From Brumimicrobium aurantiacum (GTDB lineage Bacteria; Bacteroidota; Bacteroidia; Flavobacteriales_D; Crocinitomicaceae): a stretch of DNA of 64,000 nucleotides. Numbering within the stretch: position 1 is the stretch's first letter; each line of letters opens with the position of its first letter. The notes beneath the pieces are model-generated. The model was not told the origin of the DNA. It did not search any database and was given only the letters and a program-made list of their open reading frames with translations. The position numbers and the translations under genes are program-made. The stretch covers positions 101,051-165,050 of the forward strand of contig NZ_QURB01000002.1 of the NCBI RefSeq assembly GCF_003402975.1. The letters run 5' to 3'. Of this stretch, positions 36,517 to 45,764 are shown piece after piece.

Positions 36517-37896
36517 ATGTCACAAGATACAAAGAAGAAAAAATTAGCCTTACATTGGAAAATATTAATCGGAATGGCATTAGGAGTGTTGTTCAGTTTA
36601 CTTTTACTCAGTACTTCATGGGGAGTTGCCATGACGACGATCACGGTAGGAGGTGAGGAATTACCTATTTCTAATGCAGAATTATTTGTACGCAATTGGG
36701 TTAAGCCTTTTGGGAATATGTTCATCAATGCATTAAAATTGATTGCTGTTCCTTTGATTTTGGGTTCACTCATTAAAGGGGTTTCAGATTTAAAAGACAT
36801 TTCGAAATTATCTAAAATGGGAGTGAGAACCATTTTAACTTATTTAGCGACTACTCTTGTAGCTGTTTCTATTGGTTTAATTATCGTTAATCTCATACAA
36901 CCAGGAAAAACAATTTCAGAGGAAACGCGTGAAAACCTTATTGAAAATTATAGTGGAGAAGCAGGAAAGAGTATTTCAAATGCCGAAAAACAAAAAGAAA
37001 ATGGTCCACTTCAAGCATTAGAGGATTTAATTCCAGATAATATTTTTGCTGCAGCGACTGACAACGGAAATATGTTGCAAGTCATTGTTTTTGCTATCTT
37101 TTTTGGCGTTGGATTAATACTAATTTCAAAAGAAAAATCTAAACCTGTTAAAGCCTTTTTTGATGGATTCAATGAAGTGATTTTAAAATTGATTGACTTG
37201 ATCATGCTGGTTGCACCAATCGGAGTTTTCGCACTTATGGCAGGATTAGTCGTAGAATCTCCAAGTCAGGATTTATTTGTGGCTTTACTTTGGTATGCGA
37301 TAAGTGTCGTAATTGGTTTATTGTTAATGATATTAATTTACACGCTTATAGTCTTTTTGATCACCAAAAAAACACCACGCTTCTTTTTAAATGGAATTTC
37401 TCCTGCCCAATTATTGGCGTTCAGTACAAGTTCCTCAGCTGCAACTCTTCCTGTTACAATGGAAAGGGTTGAAGAGCATTTGGGAGTAAAAGAAGAGGTG
37501 ACAAGCTTTGTATTGCCCATTGGAGCAACGATAAATATGGATGGAACAAGTTTGTATCAGGCGGTGGCCGCAATTTTTATTGCTCAAGCTTTCGGAATGG
37601 ACTTAGATTTGAGTGCGCAATTAGGAATTGTAGCAACCGCAACATTAGCCAGTATCGGTTCTGCAGCTGTTCCTGGAGCAGGAATGGTGATGTTGGTTAT
37701 TGTTTTAGCTCAGGCAGGAATTCCAGAAGCAGGATTGGCCCTGATTTTTGCTATTGACCGTCCATTAGATATGTTGAGAACAACAGTAAATGTGACAGGT
37801 GATGCCGCAGTATCGATGATTATTGGAAAGTCAGTGGATAAACTTGGCGATCCGGAGGTAAAAAATTGGGATGATCATTATAAAAAAGAAAACTAA
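36517..37896 (+). CDS. Dicarboxylate/amino acid:cation symporter (DAACS family)
   Basis: Inner-membrane transporter for glutamate, aspartate or C4-dicarboxylates with Na+ or H+. 459 residues, eight membrane helices plus hairpins. LAFSTSSSAATLPVTMERVEEHLG is the HP1 serine-rich loop; PIGATINMDGTSLYQAVAAIFIAQ is the NMDGT motif of TM7; GIPEAGLALIFAIDRPLDMLRTTVNVTGDA is the TM8 substrate-binding region. A long 140-180 loop (SEETRENLIENYSGEAGKSI) is seen in this subgroup. Substrate: acidic amino acid or dicarboxylate; not resolvable. Confidence 0.93.
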   Translation: MSQDTKKKKLALHWKILIGMALGVLFSLLLLSTSWGVAMTTITVGGEELPISNAELFVRNWVKPFGNMFINALKLIAVPLILGSLIKGVSDLKDISKLSKMGVRTILTYLATTLVAVSIGLIIVNLIQPGKTISEETRENLIENYSGEAGKSISNAEKQKENGPLQALEDLIPDNIFAAATDNGNMLQVIVFAIFFGVGLILISKEKSKPVKAFFDGFNEVILKLIDLIMLVAPIGVFALMAGLVVESPSQDLFVALLWYAISVVIGLLLMILIYTLIVFLITKKTPRFFLNGISPAQLLAFSTSSSAATLPVTMERVEEHLGVKEEVTSFVLPIGATINMDGTSLYQAVAAIFIAQAFGMDLDLSAQLGIVATATLASIGSAAVPGAGMVMLVIVLAQAGIPEAGLALIFAIDRPLDMLRTTVNVTGDAAVSMIIGKSVDKLGDPEVKNWDDHYKKEN

Positions 37897-38067
37897 TCAT
37901 GATTTGTGTACAATTATTGAATGTAGTTGTCTAAATAATCATAGTTATTGTGTTGATAATATAGTGTTTATATTGTAAATATTACTTCCTTTATTTTTCT
38001 AAATTCAATTGTTGATAACCCCGTTGAAAAACCTTTGAAATCGGGTGATTTCTAGTCCTTAATTTCG

Positions 38068-38075
38068 TATATTTG
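38068..38075 (+). promoter_or_regulatory. gyrB promoter -7 box
   Basis: TATATTTG is an exact TAnnTTTG match 56 nt before the gyrB ATG. No good -33 element at 17-23 nt upstream. Confidence 0.5.
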
Positions 38076-38116
38076 CTATCGTCTCATATTTTTCGAGACG
38101 AACGAATACATTTTAA

Positions 38117-40093
<1,977 letters not shown>

Positions 40094-40111
40094 TTGATTG
40101 CCAAGAAATAT

Positions 40112-40146
40112 AAAAGCCGTATTCGAAAGGATACGGCTTTTTTTTT
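40112..40146 (+). terminator. gyrB terminator with GAAA tetraloop
   Basis: AAAAGCCGTAT (40112-40122) pairs with ATACGGCTTTT; two inner pairs (U-G, C-G) close a GAAA tetraloop; nine T follow. The next ~245 bp (40147-40392) show no gene or repeat that I can name. Confidence 0.9.
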
Positions 40147-40392
40147 GCAATTTACTTCAGCATTTTATGGTGTTTTCGGCAGCGATCAATAGATATATTT
40201 CGAATAACCCAATAGTGAGGAGCTCAACATCCAAGTACAGTTAGCTTATACGTCAAAAAGAGAAGAGCTATGAAAATAGAATAGAAATAATTAAAACCAT
40301 ATTGATAACTTGTCCTAAGGTCTGTAGGAAGATCTCTAGTTCTTTTACTCGATTACCTTTCGTTAAGCCAAAGTCCGAGAAGAATAGATAAC

Positions 40393-40520
40393 CGTAGAAT
40401 TATACGGATAATTATTCATTTACAAACGATTAATTTCGAAACAAAACATAGTTAGTTTAAGCAAAAGCCTTTGTAGATATGGTTAAATTGTTAAATTTGA
40501 GTAAAAAAGATACAGTATGG
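40393..40520 (+). repeat. Block B, first copy (long junction 0 of the cassette array)
   Basis: 128 bp nearly identical (about five differences) to 45026-45153. Starts at CGTAGAATTATACG and ends GATACAGTATGG. It lies just upstream of the first cassette hairpin and holds no credible ORF. Confidence 0.9.
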
Positions 40521-40542
40521 CTAAACGTAATACGATTAGCCA
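40518..40542 (+). repeat. Hairpin immediately 5' of cassette 1
   Basis: TGGCTAA (40518-40524) pairs with TTAGCCA (40536-40542); inside, one A/A mismatch, then CGT/ACG. The cassette starts two bases later at TTGTTAGC (40544-40551), which is complementary to GCTAACAA at 41306-41313, the cassette's 3' end. Confidence 0.7.
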
Positions 40543-40574
40543 ATTGTTAGCATTCATTAAGAAACATAAAACAC

Positions 40575-41294
40575 ATGAATTACATTTTAACATTAGTATT
40601 TTTTTTTCAGATTTTATCTATTCACGCTCAAGATAGCTTAAAGTGTAATTTAATACCAACTAAGCAGGAATCATTCCCAACCAACGATATTACCATTGAA
40701 AATCGTATTGAAATTGACTCAATATTTTCAAAGAAATTCGATATATTACGTGTCGATTTAAAGAAAATTGATCAACAAATCAGCTCAAAAACTAACTTTA
40801 AAGACTACCTACCAATCTTAGTTGCATTAATTGCTGGTTTACTAGCATTATTTCAAGTGAAAGCAAACATCATTTCTTCTGCCCGTATTGAATGGACTCA
40901 AAATTTACGCAAAATAGTTAGTCAGTATTTATCCGAAATTATGATTCTAAACTACAACTTAAGAATAGTTTTAGATTTAGGCGAAAAAGGAAAAGAGCAA
41001 GAAGCAAAAGACTTGTATAACAAACAAACCGAGTCATTTAAAAAAGTCTTTGAGTACGGTAATCAGATTAAGTTATTCTTAAACAATAAGAAAGAAACTG
41101 AACATTCTGAACTTCAAGATTGCATTCAAGAATATTTTAACAAAGCTACTCATGGAAAAGGAAGTACTGAAATTGATGAATTGGAAACAATGCAAGAAGA
41201 AATAATATTTAAATCACAACAAATTCTAAAGCAATCTTGGGAAGATGCAAAAACCTTTAAGATTAAAGATATATTCAAGTTTAGTTGGAAATAA
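40575..41294 (+). CDS. Cassette 1: membrane protein of unknown function
   Basis: 239 residues; I do not recognise a named family. MNYILTLVFFFQILSIHAQ is a signal peptide. A short extracytoplasmic segment is followed by one membrane helix (YLPILVALIAGLLALFQV, about 76-93), then VKANIISSARIEWTQNLRKI and a long charged helical domain (about 100-239). The phrase SSARIEWTQNLRK after a membrane segment occurs in small bacterial membrane proteins of unknown role. It is the first of five same-strand genes in an array of cassette-like units. Confidence 0.7.
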   Translation: MNYILTLVFFFQILSIHAQDSLKCNLIPTKQESFPTNDITIENRIEIDSIFSKKFDILRVDLKKIDQQISSKTNFKDYLPILVALIAGLLALFQVKANIISSARIEWTQNLRKIVSQYLSEIMILNYNLRIVLDLGEKGKEQEAKDLYNKQTESFKKVFEYGNQIKLFLNNKKETEHSELQDCIQEYFNKATHGKGSTEIDELETMQEEIIFKSQQILKQSWEDAKTFKIKDIFKFSWK

Positions 41295-41304
41295 ATAAAA
41301 GAAA

Positions 41305-41367
41305 GGCTAACAATATGTATAGTGCATACCCTCCGGGATACGCACCATACACAAAACGTTGTATGCC
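41305..41367 (+). repeat. Short junction 1 (attC-like structured palindrome)
   Basis: Between cassettes 1 and 2. Outer arms GCTAACAA (41306-41313) and TTGTATGCC (41359-41367) belong to the two cassettes. The core hairpin 41316-41351 is TGTAT, a, GTGC, a, TA, CCC, loop TCC, GGG, bulged a, TA, c, GCAC, c, ATACA. The 3' side ends CAAAACGTTG, as in junction 3. Confidence 0.8.
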
Positions 41368-41388
41368 ATATAAAACAGAAATGAAACA

Positions 41389-42657
41389 GTGAAATTAAAA
41401 CGAAGAAGAAAACTAGTAACATACTTAAATATTTTAGACCAACCTGTCCGATTTAATCCTTTCGTTTTCAGTAGGACTTTTTTGTTATGGGCTTTACTTG
41501 GATTGATAGGTGGAGTAATTGCAGGAGCTTATTGGATTGGACTTGAGTTTCTAACTCATCAATTAGCTTTTTTTAGTGGTTGGGAAGTAATACCTGTAAT
41601 GGCGATTTGCGGACTTTTAGCAGGTTTGATAATTCATTTCATTGGAGACCCAGGCGAAATACATTTGATTGTAAACAATATCCGATTTAATAAAGGAAAA
41701 CTTGACCCTAAAAACAATCCTTCAATGGTTCTCTCTTCATTGCTATGCGTTGCGTCAGGTGGAAGTCTCGGACCCGAAGCGCCGTTGGTTCAAGTAACAG
41801 GCTCAACAGGAACTTGGATAGGAAAATTGTTTCGACTAAAAGGAGAAGAATTAAGGTCATTAAGTATCGCAGGAATGGCTTCAGGATTTACAGCTTTATT
41901 TGGTGCGCCTTTGGGTGGTAGCCTCTTTTCATTAGAAATTCTTCATCACAAACACGCAGTTGAGTATTACAAAGCAATTATTCCTGCATTTGTTGCAAGT
42001 TGTTTTAGTTATTTAGTGTTCGCTTTAATCATTCATTTGGGACTTGGCCCTATTTGGGATTTATCTGCATATGAATATTCAGGAATTTTTGATTTTGGCT
42101 ATGCAGTTCTCTTTGCAATAATCGGAGCAGCCTTTGGTTGGGCTTTTATTATTTGCACCAAATTTTTCAAATCAATTTTCGAGAAAAGACCCATACCAAT
42201 TTACATCAAAACGTTAATTGGTGGCATTCTACTTGGCATCATAGCATTTTACTTTCCATTAACCCGATACTTCGGACATCACGAGATTAACGAACTATTA
42301 TCGGGGAATTTTTCACTGACTTTATTGCTTGCTATTTTGATTTTTAAAATTATCGCTATCTCAATAACCGTAACATCAGGTTGGAGAGGTGGATTTATAA
42401 TTCCGCTGTTTTTCGTAGGAGCAACTTTAGGGTTGATAATTCATCAACTTTTCCCAACAATAAATTTGACATTAGCGATAGTTAGCTGTATGGCTGCTAT
42501 TAACGCTTGCGTAACTCGAACACCAATGAGTACAACAATTTTACTTGCTACTTTGACAGGGTTTGGTCATTTTATTCCAATCTTATTTGCAAGTTTAACA
42601 GGCTATTTTTTAGCTCCGAGAATACCTTTTATTGGTTCACAAATGGGAAAAGAATGA
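41389..42657 (+). CDS. Cassette 2: ClC-family chloride channel/transporter
   Basis: 422 residues, about ten membrane helices. GGSLGPEAPLVQVTGSTG (about 124-141) is the equivalent of the GREGP motif and keeps the gating Glu; FTALFGAPLGGSLFSLEILH (about 168-187) and TSGWRGGFIIPLFFVGATLG (about 326-345) match the other two selectivity regions. No C-terminal CBS domains. ClC proteins exchange Cl- or F- for protons or conduct chloride. I use the GTG at 41389, because the only nearby ATG (41381) is followed by TGA after three codons. It is flanked by junctions 1 and 2 and lies inside a cassette with 9-bp complementary ends. Confidence 0.85.
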   Translation: MKLKRRRKLVTYLNILDQPVRFNPFVFSRTFLLWALLGLIGGVIAGAYWIGLEFLTHQLAFFSGWEVIPVMAICGLLAGLIIHFIGDPGEIHLIVNNIRFNKGKLDPKNNPSMVLSSLLCVASGGSLGPEAPLVQVTGSTGTWIGKLFRLKGEELRSLSIAGMASGFTALFGAPLGGSLFSLEILHHKHAVEYYKAIIPAFVASCFSYLVFALIIHLGLGPIWDLSAYEYSGIFDFGYAVLFAIIGAAFGWAFIICTKFFKSIFEKRPIPIYIKTLIGGILLGIIAFYFPLTRYFGHHEINELLSGNFSLTLLLAILIFKIIAISITVTSGWRGGFIIPLFFVGATLGLIIHQLFPTINLTLAIVSCMAAINACVTRTPMSTTILLATLTGFGHFIPILFASLTGYFLAPRIPFIGSQMGKE

Positions 42658-42671
42658 AAAAATACGGCATA

Positions 42672-43050
42672 CAATAACTAAGTCTTCGGCGTGCCGATTA
42701 CGCCCTACGGTTGTGAGATCGCTTTGCTAAGTTGGCCAACGCTGTACTACGAAGTACTCATGAATACCTTTAAAAAAAACAAGAAATGAATAACACATGT
42801 TGACGGATCCGGATTTCCCTACCTGTACTGAGCTTGCCAACGCATGGATAAAACGATTGAATACCTTGTTTTTGAAAAATTATTTTTGTGTGTTACGCTT
42901 TGATTATGAGTGTGTTGTTTTTGATGTTTGTAGGTTTTTATGCCTTTTCTGTTTATTCCTCTTTAATTTTTAATTGACAAAATTCATGCGTAATTCTTGC
43001 GGAGCCAAATCGTCTGCAAAAAACCTTAGTTGTAGAATTATACGGATAAT
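42672..43050 (+). repeat. Block A, first copy (long junction 2)
   Basis: About 380 bp, strongly similar to 44641-45045; copy 2 carries a ~25-bp insertion near TACTGAG. Begins CAATAACTAAGTCTTCGGCG and ends with the first part of block B (GTAGAATTATACGGATAAT). It has no ORF. GTAC/GTAC at 42744-42757 corresponds to GAAC/GTTC in copy 2, a compensated base pair. The remainder to 43220 holds the cassette 3 hairpin and no gene. Confidence 0.9.
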
Positions 43051-43163
43051 ATACGCTTACGCGAATAATCTACTTTCATCTTCTTGCGATAAGCTATAGA
43101 AAATAGACGGAGTGACATGCCTTTGCATTGAGAATAATGCTATATTTGATGGAGAAGATACAG

Positions 43164-43188
43164 GCGATATAAGCGCAATGCGTATAGC
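43164..43188 (+). repeat. Bulged hairpin immediately 5' of cassette 3
   Basis: GC, ga, TATA, ag, CGC, loop AAT, GCG, TATA, GC: nine pairs with two 2-nt bulges, both on the left arm. The cassette begins at TTGTTGTAGGTA (43192-43203). Confidence 0.65.
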
Positions 43189-43220
43189 TAATTGTTGTAG
43201 GTAATGAGAAAAAACGAAAT

Positions 43221-44045
43221 ATGAAAAATATACTATTAGGATTATCAATTCTGATTTTATCCAGTTGTGGTAATGGAAACACAAAGTCAACTGAGACAGA
43301 ATTTTCAAGTGAATCTCAATTTCAATGGGATTTTAGTCGGCAAAGAAAGTTTATCTATTCATTTTCTCAAACAGTAAAAGGAGAGAATAAAATGGACAAG
43401 GACAGACCTGCGGAAAAAACATATATGACAGGAGTTGGGCACCTAAATGTTCGTGTAAAAGAAAATAACCTTGCCGACTTAAGTTTAACAGACATTGAAA
43501 TGAACATGATAATGTTCAATGAAGATGGAACTCCAAGAGATACAATGACTCAAAAAGCACCTGCAAATGTTGTTCAAGATATGAAACCAGATGGGAGCTT
43601 TGGAGATTCTAACACAGACATTCTATTTGATATGATTTTCCCTTTGCCAAATAAGAGTTTAGAAAAAGGTGAATCAGATGAAATCCCAATGCAAATGCCT
43701 TTTAATGCAAATGGCTCACGACTTTTTTCTAAAGGACAAAACACATTGACTTTTACGGGGTATGAAGAACTTGAAGGACGAAACTGTGCTGTATTAAAAG
43801 GAGTTATAGACATTTCAAAACTTGATGTTCCCGAAGAGTTAAAAGGAGAATATGAGTGTTCAACAACAGGAAATGCGACTTACTATTTTGATTTAGAAAA
43901 TGGTTTCTATGTTGGAGCTGACATTCAAATGGTAATGGACGTCATGATGGACTCTGAAACTGAAAACGAAGACGACTTTGGAATGTTTATGAAAATGAAA
44001 AGTGACAACGTTTATAAAATCAGACTTGAAGAAATAGAAGAATAA
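43221..44045 (+). CDS. Cassette 3: lipoprotein of unknown function
   Basis: 274 residues. MKNILLGLSILILSSCGNGN gives a lipobox with Cys16. The rest is Met- and acidic-rich, with LFDMIFPLPNKSLEKGESDE, LTFTGYEELEGRNCAVLKGV and ATYYFDLENGFYVGADIQMV. The last phrases resemble a short DUF-type beta domain that reports on a covalent or folding property in secreted Bacteroidota proteins, but I cannot name it. The cassette ends are TTGTTGTAGGTA at its 5' side and its exact 12-base complement at 44055-44066. Confidence 0.7.
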   Translation: MKNILLGLSILILSSCGNGNTKSTETEFSSESQFQWDFSRQRKFIYSFSQTVKGENKMDKDRPAEKTYMTGVGHLNVRVKENNLADLSLTDIEMNMIMFNEDGTPRDTMTQKAPANVVQDMKPDGSFGDSNTDILFDMIFPLPNKSLEKGESDEIPMQMPFNANGSRLFSKGQNTLTFTGYEELEGRNCAVLKGVIDISKLDVPEELKGEYECSTTGNATYYFDLENGFYVGADIQMVMDVMMDSETENEDDFGMFMKMKSDNVYKIRLEEIEE

Positions 44046-44054
44046 AAAAGCACA

Positions 44055-44119
44055 TACCTACAACAATACCTATACGCAATGCCCTTCGGGACACTGCGCA
44101 TAGCCAAAACGTTGGCAAA
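44055..44119 (+). repeat. Short junction 3 (attC-like structured palindrome)
   Basis: Cassette 3 end TACCTACAACAA (44055-44066), core hairpin 44070-44103: CTAT, a, CGCA, a, TG, CCC, loop TTC, GGG, bulged a, CA, c, TGCG, c, ATAG; then CAAAACG and cassette 4 start TTGGCAAA (44112-44119). Same plan as junction 1 with different paired bases. Confidence 0.8.
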
Positions 44120-44126
44120 CATTAAG

Positions 44127-44630
44127 ATGAAGTACTTACCATTTGAAAATATAACATTCCAAACCAAACTCGATCCTGAGGAAATTCTAAGCAGGATTAA
44201 TAAAGTGATTGAACCAAAAAAAACTTTTAGAATGACTGGCATTTTTGGAAGTAGCAACCATAAACCTTATGAAGGAAGCATCATTGGAAACTCCTTTAAC
44301 ATAACTCGAATAATAGGGTATAGAAATTCTTTTTTACCAATAATAAAAGGAAGTATTAAAAAGGATTTTGGCGAGACAGAGGTGAATGTAAAAATGAGAC
44401 TTCACCCCTTTGTTTTGGTTTTTATGTTCATTTGGTGTGGAGGAGTTGGTTTTGGTTTTTTAGCTTTATTAACTTCATCCATAGGAAAAGGAACTTTCGA
44501 ACCGACCATACTGATACCTCTTGCGATGTTGCTGTTTGGTTATGGATTAACAACAGGAGGATTTAAGTATGAAAGTATTAAATCAAGAAAGTATTTAGCA
44601 GAACTATTTGAAGCAGAAATAAAAATTTAA
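44127..44630 (+). CDS. Cassette 4: small membrane protein of unknown function
   Basis: 167 residues from the ATG at 44127. The frame is open to an ATG at 44079, but that extension runs through the junction 3 palindrome, so the inner ATG is preferred. MKYLPFENITFQTKLDPEEI, then FRMTGIFGSSNHKPYEGSII and two membrane helices (PFVLVFMFIWCGGVGFGFLA; LIPLAMLLFGYGLTTGGF). It resembles small Bacteroidota proteins with a PH-like N-terminal region and two C-terminal helices. The cassette ends TTGGCAAA and TTTGCCAA are exact complements. Confidence 0.7.
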   Translation: MKYLPFENITFQTKLDPEEILSRINKVIEPKKTFRMTGIFGSSNHKPYEGSIIGNSFNITRIIGYRNSFLPIIKGSIKKDFGETEVNVKMRLHPFVLVFMFIWCGGVGFGFLALLTSSIGKGTFEPTILIPLAMLLFGYGLTTGGFKYESIKSRKYLAELFEAEIKI

Positions 44631-44640
44631 AACGATTTGC

Positions 44641-45045
44641 CAATAACTAAGTCTTCGGCGTGCCGATTACGCCCTACGGTTGTGAGATCGCTTCGCTAAG
44701 TTGGCCAACGCTGAACAACGAAGTTCTCATGAATACCTTTGAAAATAAACAAGAAATGAATAACACTATGTTGACGGATCCGGATTTCCCTACCTGTACT
44801 GAGATGTACTGAGCGAGTCAAAGTAAACTTGCCAACGCATGGATAAAACGATTGAATACCTTGTTTTTGAAAAATTATTTTGCTAATTTACGCTTTGATC
44901 ATGAGCGTGTTGTTTTTAATATTTGTAGGTTTTTATGCCTTTTCTGTTTATTCCTCTTTAATTTTTAATTGACAAAATTCTTGCGTAATTCTTGCGGAGC
45001 TAAATCCCCTGCAAAAAACCTTAGTCGTAGAATTATACGAATAAT
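44641..45045 (+). repeat. Block A, second copy (long junction 4)
   Basis: About 405 bp matching 42672-43050 and running straight into block B copy 2. Contains the CTGAG/CGAGTC insertion absent from copy 1. No ORF. Confidence 0.9.
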
Positions 45046-45153
45046 TATTCATTTACAAACGATTAATTTCGAAACAAAACTTAGTTAGTTTAAGCAAAAG
45101 CCTTTGTAGATAGGGTTTAATTGTTAAATTTGAGTAAAAAAGATACAGGATGG
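45026..45153 (+). repeat. Block B, second copy
   Basis: 128 bp, about 96% identical to 40393-40520. Overlaps the end of block A copy 2, showing that A and B form one composite unit here. Confidence 0.9.
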
Positions 45154-45175
45154 ATATAGACCATGGTCGATAGCC
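45152..45175 (+). repeat. Hairpin immediately 5' of cassette 5
   Basis: GG, a, TAT, a, GACC, AT, GGTC, g, ATA, g, CC. Cassette 5 starts with TTGTTAGGGGC (45178-45188). As at cassettes 1 and 3, the hairpin is followed by AGC-pyrimidine, two purines and TTGTT. Confidence 0.6.
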
Positions 45176-45195
45176 GGTTGTTAGGGGCAATTAAA

Positions 45196-45603
45196 ATGAC
45201 AAAGCTGATAAAGAGATATTATTTAACCCAATTGATAGTTGGACTTGTTTTCACTGTCTTATTAATTAATTTAATGGGTATTCTTAATCAGATTGACGAT
45301 TATTCAAAAGGACGACTTTTAATAATGTCAATTGTAGGAGGATTACTTTACACTCTGCTGAATGGACTTATCAACGCTTTGAATTTCAGCTACCCGAAAA
45401 GACAAAATAATTCGATTGCATTCTATCTTCCAATTTTGATTTGGACAATACCTTTGATAATTGCAATTTCAGAAATGGTGGAAAGTAGAGGAACAAAAAT
45501 TACCGATTGGTTATTGATTCTGATATGGGTTGAGCCGATGATCTACAATTTGATAATAAAAAAAAGCAGCTGCCAACAATTAAGCATCAATAAACTCAAG
45601 TAA
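45196..45603 (+). CDS. Cassette 5: small integral membrane protein
   Basis: 135 residues from ATG 45196; the upstream ATG at 45163 lies inside the cassette-start hairpin. About four hydrophobic segments (LIVGLVFTVLLINLMGILNQ; LLIMSIVGGLLYTLLNGLIN; FYLPILIWTIPLIIAISEM; WLLILIWVEPMIYNLII). No family recognised. The stop codon falls within the junction 5 hairpin, as is common when a cassette recombination site overlaps the gene end. Confidence 0.65.
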   Translation: MTKLIKRYYLTQLIVGLVFTVLLINLMGILNQIDDYSKGRLLIMSIVGGLLYTLLNGLINALNFSYPKRQNNSIAFYLPILIWTIPLIIAISEMVESRGTKITDWLLILIWVEPMIYNLIIKKSSCQQLSINKLK

Positions 45604-45640
45604 GCCTTATCTTCATTGTGCTTGGTGTTGAACTCTGCCT
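45569..45640 (+). repeat. Short junction 5, end of the array
   Basis: GCTGCCAACAA (45569-45579) is a weaker complement (8 of 11) of the cassette 5 start. AAGCA, t, CAAT (45582-45591) pairs with ATTG, TGCTT (45615-45623). The site ends GGTGTTGAAC, which does fit GTTRRRY. It does not share the exact plan of junctions 1 and 3. Nothing cassette-like follows before 45765. Confidence 0.55.
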
Positions 45641-45764
45641 TTGGTGGCGGTTCGAAGCCTAAAAAAACTATGGGGATTCAATATCAAAAGGTGTGATTAT
45701 TCTTCTAAAAATCAGACTTTCCATTTTTAGCAACACCTTCTAAACGATACGCTGAAACTCAACT

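Noticed and set aside
42672..45045. Block A as an insertion sequence
   Set aside because: No transposase frame and no terminal inverted repeats; the copies lie only between genes of the array.
40393..45640. Calling the array a proven integron
   Set aside because: No integrase, attI or canonical RYYYAAC/GTTRRRY pairs except at the last site. It is reported as cassette-like only.
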